From positions 1 to 21,271 of the forward strand of contig CAZOKZ010000074.1 in NCBI GenBank assembly GCA_964580585.1: a DNA stretch of 21,271 bases, given 5' to 3'. This stretch comes from CAZOKZ01 sp964580585. GTDB lineage: Bacteria > Sumerlaeota > Sumerlaeia > SLMS01 > JAHLLQ01. The position numbers and the translations under genes are program-made. The notes beneath the pieces are model-generated. The model was not told where the DNA came from and searched no databases. It saw nothing but the letters and a program-made list of their open reading frames with translations. Below are positions 15,742-21,271 of the stretch, piece after piece; the stretch's first letter is position 1; each line of letters starts with the position of its first letter.

Positions 15742-16487
15742 CGACCGCTCTGCCTCATTGGACACACCGGTTTTTCACGCCCACGTACCAGAAGGTGTAC
15801 GAAGGCCCGCTTTTCGACGAAGATTCGACAAAGCAGGAAGCCGCGTTTTTAGCCGAAGAATTCGCCCCCGTACGCGACGGGTTGATTCTCGACATCGGGT
15901 GCGGTTTTGGCCGTCATCGTCTGCAAATGCTGAAGAAAAAATTCCGTGTCGTCGGGCTCGACCGCTTCGTGCATCTGCTCCAGGCACATCCGAAGAAAAA
16001 CCGTCTCGTATCGGCGGCGGACATGCGCCAGCTTCCGTTCGCGGAGGCGACGTTCGCGGGGGGAGCCTACTGTCTTTTCAATACATTCGGTTATTTCAGT
16101 CACAACGAAAATATGGAAATGCTCGACGACTGGTCGCGGGTCATTGCGCCCGGAGGACGGCTCGTAATGCAGATTCCCAATCGACCGGTCATGGCCGATA
16201 TTGCACGCAATTTTCAACCCTCGCAAATGTTCGGACCCAATTGCCAGATCACCGAAATGTACGAATACGATATGGCGGAAAAAAGCCTCGTTGGAAGAGG
16301 AATCTGGCAAATCGGAAACGAAGAACAAACCTGGGAATTCAGATTACGGCTTTATACAAAAAAAGAAATTGAGCGCGCTCTGAATAAAGCCGGGTTTGAC
16401 GCCGTAACCATCTTCGAGGACTATGACCGCGAGTCGTTCAACGAACGCACCTCGTCAGAAATGGTGATCGTGGCGCGGAAAAAATAA
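15738..16487 (+). CDS. Class I SAM-dependent methyltransferase
   Basis: A 249-residue cytoplasmic methyltransferase with a Rossmann-type SAM fold. Motif I is LDIGCGFGRH (residues 51-60), the acidic ribose-binding position is in VGLDR (Asp75), AADMRQLPF (93-101) follows, and the post-motif is VIAPGGRLVMQIPN. The C-terminal part resembles small-molecule methyltransferases of the Methyltransf_11/25 type. The substrate cannot be told from the sequence. It overlaps the HAD gene by four bases and is followed after 41 bases by the Pmp3-like gene, so it sits mid-operon. Confidence 0.85.
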   Translation: MTTALPHWTHRFFTPTYQKVYEGPLFDEDSTKQEAAFLAEEFAPVRDGLILDIGCGFGRHRLQMLKKKFRVVGLDRFVHLLQAHPKKNRLVSAADMRQLPFAEATFAGGAYCLFNTFGYFSHNENMEMLDDWSRVIAPGGRLVMQIPNRPVMADIARNFQPSQMFGPNCQITEMYEYDMAEKSLVGRGIWQIGNEEQTWEFRLRLYTKKEIERALNKAGFDAVTIFEDYDRESFNERTSSEMVIVARKK

Positions 16488-16528
16488 CCAGGGATCGGAA
16501 ATTTCATCCATCTAAGTGGAGCATCCAC

Positions 16529-16699
16529 ATGAATGACGTCGTTCTAACACTCATCGCACTTTGCTTGTCGCCTGTTTCGGTGTACTTGAAACGCGGAATT
16601 GGAAATGAATTCTGGATTAACCTGATCCTGTGCCTTATTTCGGCAAATATCCTGGGTTTCCTGCACGCGATTTATGTCATCTGGATCGATAAAAAGTAA
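16529..16699 (+). CDS. Pmp3/YqaE family small membrane protein
   Basis: A 56-residue hydrophobic protein with two membrane segments (about residues 4-18 and 29-51) joined by the signature loop VYLKRGIGNEFWINL, then HAIYVIWIDKK. The K-R-G-x-G-x-x-F-W-I-N and H-A-I-Y-V-I pattern is diagnostic of the Pmp3/YqaE (UPF0057) stress-linked proteolipids, and the length is normal for the family. The usual Pro-Pro in the first helix is S-P here. AAGTGGAG is seven bases from the ATG. GTGGA and TCCAC just upstream pair into a 5-bp hairpin that would cover the ribosome binding site. It lies between the methyltransferase and the dehydratase with short gaps. Confidence 0.88.
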   Translation: MNDVVLTLIALCLSPVSVYLKRGIGNEFWINLILCLISANILGFLHAIYVIWIDKK

Positions 16700-16733
16700 A
16701 ACGAACACCCCCACATAAGGCAGCCCCCTGCTC

Positions 16734-17798
16734 ATGAACATCCTGATTACCGGTGGAGCCGGTTTTATCGGCTCGAATTTGGTTCGTCATTGGATCAAAA
16801 CGCATCCGGAAGATCGCGTCATCAACCTGGACGCGTTGACGTACGCGGGAAATTTAACCTCGCTGGCGGAAATTGAATCCGCGCCGAACTACCAGTTCGT
16901 GCACGGCGACATCTGCGACCGCGCAATGCTCGAAGCCCTTTTCGCGCGCGAACAAATCGACGGCGTCATTCATCTGGCCGCGGAATCCCACGTGGATCGG
17001 TCGATTCTCGGGCCCGAAGCGTTCATCCAAACCAACGTCATGGGCACGTTTGCGTTGCTCGATGTGGCGCGCAAGTCCTGGAACGCCCGCGGCATCGAAG
17101 GCCGATTCCACCACGTTTCGACAGACGAAGTGTACGGAACGCTCGGTTTAGAAGGCAAATTTACCGAAACGGCGCCTTACGCGCCGAATTCACCGTACAG
17201 CGCCAGCAAGGCATCGAGCGATCACTTGGTTCGCGCCTATCATCACACCTACGGCATGAACGTGGTGACGACGAATTGCTCGAATAACTACGGACCGTTC
17301 CAGTTTCCCGAGAAACTGATCCCGGTGATGATCCTGCACGCGCGCGACGGCAAGTCGCTGCCGGTTTACGGCGATGGCAAAAACGTCCGCGATTGGTTGC
17401 ACGTCGAGGACCATTGCGAGGCGCTTGACCGCGTGTTTCACGACGGCAAACCGGGCGAGGTCTATAATATCGGCGGTCACAATGAGTGGGAAAACATCCG
17501 AATCGTTGAGAAAATCTGCGACTTGGTGGACGAAAAACAGGGCGTGGACGTAGAAAAAGGCCCCCGTCGGCGCTTAATCACGTTCGTCAAAGACCGCCCC
17601 GGGCACGACCGGCGATATGCGATCGACGCGTCGAAAATCGCCCGCGAACTGGGCTGGACCCCTCGCTACACGTTTGAAGAAGGTCTTCGCCAAACGGTGG
17701 AATGGTTCCTCGGCCAGGACGAATGGCTCGCCGCGTGCCTGGATGGCAGTTACCGCGATTACTTCGAACAGAATTACGCGCCGAAGATGGCAACATGA
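16734..17798 (+). CDS. rfbB: dTDP-glucose 4,6-dehydratase
   Basis: A 354-residue extended short-chain dehydrogenase that converts dTDP-glucose to dTDP-4-keto-6-deoxyglucose in nucleotide-sugar and rhamnose synthesis. It has the NAD-binding motif GGAGFIG (residues 7-13), HLAAESHVDRS (80-90), the dehydratase STDEVYG with Thr130, Asp131 and Glu132, the catalytic Tyr155-x-x-x-Lys159, and NNYGPFQ (184-190). Length is normal. The partner genes rfbA, rfbC and rfbD are not in the window, so the other pathway genes must lie elsewhere. It starts 34 bases after the Pmp3-like gene; the ribosome binding site (AAGG) is 13 bases away and weak. Ending at 17798, it is convergent with the minus-strand gene. 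Confidence 0.95.
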   Translation: MNILITGGAGFIGSNLVRHWIKTHPEDRVINLDALTYAGNLTSLAEIESAPNYQFVHGDICDRAMLEALFAREQIDGVIHLAAESHVDRSILGPEAFIQTNVMGTFALLDVARKSWNARGIEGRFHHVSTDEVYGTLGLEGKFTETAPYAPNSPYSASKASSDHLVRAYHHTYGMNVVTTNCSNNYGPFQFPEKLIPVMILHARDGKSLPVYGDGKNVRDWLHVEDHCEALDRVFHDGKPGEVYNIGGHNEWENIRIVEKICDLVDEKQGVDVEKGPRRRLITFVKDRPGHDRRYAIDASKIARELGWTPRYTFEEGLRQTVEWFLGQDEWLAACLDGSYRDYFEQNYAPKMAT

Positions 17799-17801
17799 GG
17801 A

Positions 17802-17859
17802 AAGGATGAGGGATGATGGATGAAAACATATGATCCTTCATCCCTCCGCCTTCATCCTT
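17802..17859. terminator. Convergent-gene inverted repeat, probable bidirectional terminator
   Basis: AAGGATGA (17802-17809) pairs with TCATCCTT (17852-17859), GGGATGA (17810-17816) with TCATCCC (17838-17844), and GGAT with ATCC inside. The arms are built from repeated GGATGA words. It fills the gap between the two convergent stops and overlaps the minus-strand stop codon. No long U-run is present, so termination is likely but unproven. Confidence 0.5.
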
Positions 17860-18700
17860 ACTCTTCTGCTTTGCCCTGCATGCTATCGATCATGGTCACG
17901 ATGGCCGGATTAGCCGCTTCGATAGTCGCTGCGGGGCCGGTAATTTTGATGAACAAAGTGCCCTCGGGGCCACCTTCGACGATAATCCCGTACAACAACG
18001 AGTCGGGTTGCGGCTCGGTCGGTCCCGTTCCCATGCCCGACGGCTTGAGCGTTCCATGGCAGATCAGCTCGCTGATGGTCAGTCCATCGCGCTGATGCGA
18101 ATAAACGACGGGTGGGGTGTCCTCGGAGGACTCGATTTGCCCCATCCAACGGTTCAGGTTGCTACTCACGGATCCTCCGCCAGGAGGCGGACCGAAGAAA
18201 AAAACCACCAACTCCGCTGTTTGAGGTCCAAAATCCGGGGCAGGCAGGGTGAATTGGGCCGCCCGCATCGAGTTGGCAGGCGGGGCAGACTCCCAAATTT
18301 CCGGAATCGTCATGCGAACGCCCACGATTTCCACCTCTTGCACGGGAATTTCGGCATCCAGACGGGCGCGGTCTGCTGGCGGAGCATCGGCTTGGAGTTC
18401 TTCGCCCGCGGCAGCCATCATGCCGCCCGCCATGGAATCGAGCGGCGGGTGACCGGCAGGTAATGATTCAATCGGAGGATGGCCTGGGGGGAGTTCGGTG
18501 GCCCCGGTTTGCTGACCGGCAGGCTGACTGGCAGGAGCCTCCGATGCGGGTTCTTCCTTATAGGAATATAATTTCTGTTCGTCTTTACATGCCGAAGTAA
18601 GCGGAATGAGGGTAAAAAAAAGGGAATATGCAAAAAAAACCAGGGAATTTTTCAGGAAACACATTGCCCCGAGACGGTTGGTGCGAGTAGAGGTGGACAT
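17858..18700 (-). CDS. Exported protein, probable lipoprotein
   Basis: A 280-residue protein, using ATG 18700 because GGGAGA lies 11 bases upstream and the next 38 residues form a signal peptide (LVFFAYSLFFTLIPLTSAC). Cys38 could be lipidated, although Thr at -3 is not ideal for a lipobox; an upstream ATG at 18778 would bury the signal. A low-complexity, Pro/Ala/Glu-rich stretch (about 48-115) contains two GHPP motifs (PPGHPPIESL, PAGHPPLDSM). A compact alpha/beta domain (about 125-275) follows, with VRMTIPEIWE, VVFFFG, NLNRWMGQI and GTLFIKITGP. That layout resembles uncharacterised secreted proteins from planctomycete-type bacteria, from memory. Monocistronic and convergent with rfbB. Function unknown. 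Confidence 0.8.
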   Translation of the reverse strand: MSTSTRTNRLGAMCFLKNSLVFFAYSLFFTLIPLTSACKDEQKLYSYKEEPASEAPASQPAGQQTGATELPPGHPPIESLPAGHPPLDSMAGGMMAAAGEELQADAPPADRARLDAEIPVQEVEIVGVRMTIPEIWESAPPANSMRAAQFTLPAPDFGPQTAELVVFFFGPPPGGGSVSSNLNRWMGQIESSEDTPPVVYSHQRDGLTISELICHGTLKPSGMGTGPTEPQPDSLLYGIIVEGGPEGTLFIKITGPAATIEAANPAIVTMIDSMQGKAEE

Positions 18701-18849
18701 CGATTCAGGATTCTCCCAATCTGAGATTGCAATCGCTTGCTGGCCGTCAAAATGGACGAACCGGACGCGAGACCTCAAGTGGAACGATCCAGAATCGAAA
18801 TCCTAATCCTGATGCGGGAAATATGGCTTGACGTGTCGTTTAAAACGTC

Positions 18850-18877
18850 TTGTCATGCGTCGAGTAAAATATATAGG
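18850..18877 (+). promoter_or_regulatory. Possible promoter for secreted surface protein
   Basis: TTGTCA (18850-18855) and TATAGG (18872-18877) are separated by 16 bases in an otherwise AT-rich pocket. It would give a leader of about 105 bases before ATG 18991. The pattern is acceptable but not strong. Confidence 0.35.
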
Positions 18878-18990
18878 GCGTGGATTGGCGGCCAGATATG
18901 GTTGCTGTCCACAGTGCTTATAGGGAGACTGCCCCTCTCCTGAGTATTTCAGCTAGTGCCGCATCGATCACGTCATCAATGAGGTTAAAT

Positions 18991-20604
18991 ATGGGAAGCC
19001 ATACGATAAAAAAATACATCAAAACCACGGCGATCACCGCCAGTTTGCTTCTGGGTGCCTCCCTGGCAAATGAAGCATCGGCCATCGCGTACGTTTCCAA
19101 TACGACAAATGGTTTGTGGCGCATCGGTTCCAGTTGGGTCCCAACCGGTGTACCGTCCTTTGCAAATGGCGACACCGCGACGATCCTCAATGGCCACAAA
19201 ATCACCAGCGGCACCGACAAGGAAGGCGCTCACACCGTGACCGTCAATCCGGGCGGTCAGTTGTTGGTTGCTCGTAAATGGATGGTCAACGACCTGATCA
19301 ATAACGGGTCTTTCCAAGCCACAGGTTCCGCTCCCGAAGTTTATTTCATCGGGAATCCCGGCGATCCTGCCAGCTTCTCCGGCGCCAACCCGGCATCTTT
19401 CAACAAAGCATTCATCTGCGGTCCGGGAACCAATCCTCCCTCGCTGGTCGGAACGGGATACTTTACCCTGCAAAACAACATGGATATCGTAAACGTTTAT
19501 CGCGTAGCCGCCGACAGTTTCATCGAAATGGGTCCTGGCTCGAGCGTCACGGGTATCTCCAACCCGATCCTGGGTAACTACCAGTACGACGCGGGCGCAG
19601 GAATCATTTACAACACCGGTGGTGTGTTCGTTCCGACACGCGAATGGCTCGGCACCAACGAAGTGTCCGACGACAACCGTTTGCCGCGTAACCTGCTCGT
19701 CAAAACCGGTACGAGTGTGAACTTGGACAATACGGCAACGAATTTCCGTATCGCCAACAACATGACGATTGAAATGGGTGCCCGCATCGACGCGCCGAAA
19801 AACGGCAATTTCGTTACCATCGGTGGCGTGATTTCGAACAGCGGCATCATCGGCAAGCGTTTCGACGCTGGCTTGGCGTCAGGTGTTCTGATCGACTTCG
19901 ATATCGCAGGTGCTCGCATGCAGTTCCGCGCTCCGTCGGGCCTTGGTCCTATGACGGAACTGAAGGTAGAACGCACGGCAAACGCCGGCCCGGGCAACGA
20001 CGGTACGTTGACATTCGAGCACTACGTCGTTTCCTCGCCCCAGGTTCCTTCTGGCGCCGCATTGGTTGGCATGTCCGATTTGCTTCTGCCCACGAATGGT
20101 TCGATTGTATTCTCGAACTTCCCCGCCATTCTGCGCGGCGATACGGGCAGTGGTTTCTATCGCGCTATTCCCACGACGATGACCTCGCATGTACCGCCCG
20201 ATGTGGTTTTCGATTCCACCGGCGCACTGACAGACGTGGATAAACTCGGCACGTTCTATATCAACGACGGTCGCGTTCCGCTCTATGTTGACCTGGTTTC
20301 GTTTGAAGCCATCCCGTCGATCTCCGGCGGCCCGGTTTCCCTGATTTGGGAAACGGCTTCGGAAATCGATAACGTCGGTTTCAACGTTTATCGCGCAGTT
20401 TCCGACGGTAACGGCGGTCACCTGAAAGGCGACAAACTCAACGATCTGATCATCCCGGCAGAAGGTTCGGCCTTCCAGGGTGCTGTGTACTCCTTCACGG
20501 ACAACACACCGCTTCGTTACGGCCAGTCTCGTTCGTACTTCATCGAAGACGTCGATCTGGACGGCACTTCGGCACTTCACGGCCCGGCAGAAGCCAGCTT
20601 CTGA
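18991..20604 (+). CDS. Secreted beta-helix-like surface protein
   Basis: A 537-residue exported protein. The start at 18991 follows GAGGT (18981-18985) and gives a classic signal peptide (KKYIKTTAITASLLLGASLA, cleavage EASA|IAY); the upstream ATG at 18880 is not used. Residues about 34-130 (SSWVPTGVPSFANGDTATI, then HTVTVNPGGQLLV) resemble the N-terminal caps of right-handed beta-helix surface proteins. The middle is repetitive beta structure rich in Asn/Gly. The last 105 residues form a fibronectin-like domain with LIWETASEIDNVGFNVYRA and SYFIEDVDLDGTSALHG, a C-terminal domain common in exported proteins of diverse environmental bacteria. Codons are regular and GC-richer than in the 939-9057 genes, suggesting a well-expressed resident gene. 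Probably an extracellular structural or adhesive protein. Confidence 0.85.
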   Translation: MGSHTIKKYIKTTAITASLLLGASLANEASAIAYVSNTTNGLWRIGSSWVPTGVPSFANGDTATILNGHKITSGTDKEGAHTVTVNPGGQLLVARKWMVNDLINNGSFQATGSAPEVYFIGNPGDPASFSGANPASFNKAFICGPGTNPPSLVGTGYFTLQNNMDIVNVYRVAADSFIEMGPGSSVTGISNPILGNYQYDAGAGIIYNTGGVFVPTREWLGTNEVSDDNRLPRNLLVKTGTSVNLDNTATNFRIANNMTIEMGARIDAPKNGNFVTIGGVISNSGIIGKRFDAGLASGVLIDFDIAGARMQFRAPSGLGPMTELKVERTANAGPGNDGTLTFEHYVVSSPQVPSGAALVGMSDLLLPTNGSIVFSNFPAILRGDTGSGFYRAIPTTMTSHVPPDVVFDSTGALTDVDKLGTFYINDGRVPLYVDLVSFEAIPSISGGPVSLIWETASEIDNVGFNVYRAVSDGNGGHLKGDKLNDLIIPAEGSAFQGAVYSFTDNTPLRYGQSRSYFIEDVDLDGTSALHGPAEASF

Positions 20605-20631
20605 TTGCGTTTCACCAACAAATCAAACTTC

Positions 20632-20661
20632 ACGGCGGGAGCTTCGGCTTCCGCCGTTTTT
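20632..20661 (+). terminator. UUCG-tetraloop factor-independent terminator
   Basis: An 11-bp stem (ACGGCGGGAGC with GCTTCCGCCGT, one G-T wobble) closed by TTCG and followed by a T run. It lies 27 bases after the secreted-protein stop and is a textbook terminator. Confidence 0.92.
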
Positions 20662-20772
20662 GTTTTATTTCGCCTCATCTCATTCTTGACACTGTAAAGC
20701 CTCCAGACCGATCAGGGACCTTGTGAAATCACCCTCCGGGATATTTCCTCGCCGGAGAACGAGGTACGGGTC

Positions 20773-21271
20773 ATGATCGAAGGTTTCGTCCATCTGGGCA
20801 CACGTAGCGATTACAGCATCGGAGAAAGTCTGGCGCGTGTGGAGCATCTTTGTCGCACGGCGTCGCAACACGGCCAGGATGCTGTGGCATTAACGGATCT
20901 CATGTCCTTGGCGGGCGCCCCATCGTTCTCCGCTGCTGCCACCATGCTCGGTCTCCAGCCGATCTTTGGACTCGAAGTCCTCGTTTCGCCAATCGACCCA
21001 ACGATTTTCTCCGGCCAATTGTTTCGCGCCCGATTGCTTGCTACGGATTTACCTGGATGGCGCCGATTGTTGCAACTCGTCAACCTCGGTCAACAACGAG
21101 CTCGCAAGGGACAACCGCCCCACCTGACATGGAGCGAACTTCTCGCCGAACCGCGAGGATTGCTTTACCTGCTGGGAGGCCAAACGAGCGAGATAACTGC
21201 GGCGATTCTTGAAAAACAGGTCGATCATGTTGATACGATTCTGACGCGTCTGATCGAGGTACTGGGACGCG
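20773..21271 (+). CDS. dnaE: DNA polymerase III alpha (DnaE)-like, N-terminal PHP domain, partial
   Basis: The frame is open from ATG 20773 to the window edge (166 codons; 3' end missing), with GAGG 10-14 bases before the start. The sequence follows the DnaE N-terminal pattern: FVHLGTRSDYSIGES aligns with F-x-H-L-H-x-H-S-x-Y-S, AVALTDLMSLAGAPSF with ALTDHGNMFGA, and GLQPIFGLEVLV with GIKPIIGCEVYV. It is therefore a PHP domain of a bacterial replicative or error-prone polymerase alpha chain. Two of the three expected early histidines (HLHxH) are Gly and Arg, and TDH is TDL, so the metal site is probably lost. Whether it is DnaE1, DnaE2 or a stand-alone PHP protein needs the rest of the gene. 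Confidence 0.7.
   Translation, partial: MIEGFVHLGTRSDYSIGESLARVEHLCRTASQHGQDAVALTDLMSLAGAPSFSAAATMLGLQPIFGLEVLVSPIDPTIFSGQLFRARLLATDLPGWRRLLQLVNLGQQRARKGQPPHLTWSELLAEPRGLLYLLGGQTSEITAAILEKQVDHVDTILTRLIEVLGR

Noticed and set aside
15849..16328. 159-codon ORF antisense to the methyltransferase
   Set aside because: Shadow of the well-supported methyltransferase frame.
19879..20580. 233-codon ORF antisense to the secreted surface protein
   Set aside because: Shadow frame caused by regular codon use in the real gene, which has a signal peptide, ribosome binding site and terminator.
20686..20714. TTGACA promoter before the DnaE-like gene
   Set aside because: The -35 is perfect, but no acceptable -10 lies at 15-19 bases.

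Overview
The window reads as a chromosomal segment of a Gram-negative-type bacterium that uses Shine-Dalgarno starts. Several products carry N-terminal signal peptides, one with a clear lipobox, and there are UUCG-type and other factor-independent terminators. No rRNA, tRNA, CRISPR array or transposase was seen. The mix of genes (large beta-rich secreted proteins, integrin-like FG-GAP proteins, a planctomycete/Sumerlaeota-like secreted repertoire) suggests an uncultured environmental phylum. The phylum cannot be fixed from this sequence alone.

Layout. (1) 1-938: a homopolymer-rich start (16 G) and GC-rich, apparently non-coding DNA with hairpins. (2) 939-9057: a tight same-strand run of four exported proteins with gaps of about 11-37 bp. 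The first joins a beta-helix to YadA-head-like repeats. All four carry a C-terminal G-x-[IVL]-Y-[YF] module and appear to be diverged paralogues. (3) 9091-12225: a good sigma70-type promoter, a leader hairpin with a U-run, a 989-residue FG-GAP/VCBS double-propeller protein and a strong terminator stem. (4) 12226-13580: about 1.35 kb with no intact gene. It holds a minus-strand coding remnant split over three frames, a candidate sRNA with a strong terminator, three related 27-bp palindromes and a (CTATT)10 microsatellite. (5) 13581-14480 (minus): a regulator built from four XRE-like helix-turn-helix modules, with an inverted repeat at its start codon. (6) 14668-17798: a small ORF, then a likely operon of HAD hydrolase, SAM methyltransferase (ATGA overlap), a Pmp3/YqaE small membrane protein and dTDP-glucose 4,6-dehydratase. 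(7) 17858-18700 (minus): an exported, probably lipid-anchored protein, convergent with the dehydratase. (8) 18991-20604: a secreted surface protein followed by a UUCG terminator. (9) From 20773 to the window edge: the N-terminal PHP domain of a DnaE-like polymerase with substituted metal ligands.

The secreted block (2 and 3) and the promoter, hairpin and palindrome-rich stretch (3 to 5) are the accessory, least explained parts. Bases in 939-10690 are visibly more AT-rich than those in 14900-21271.
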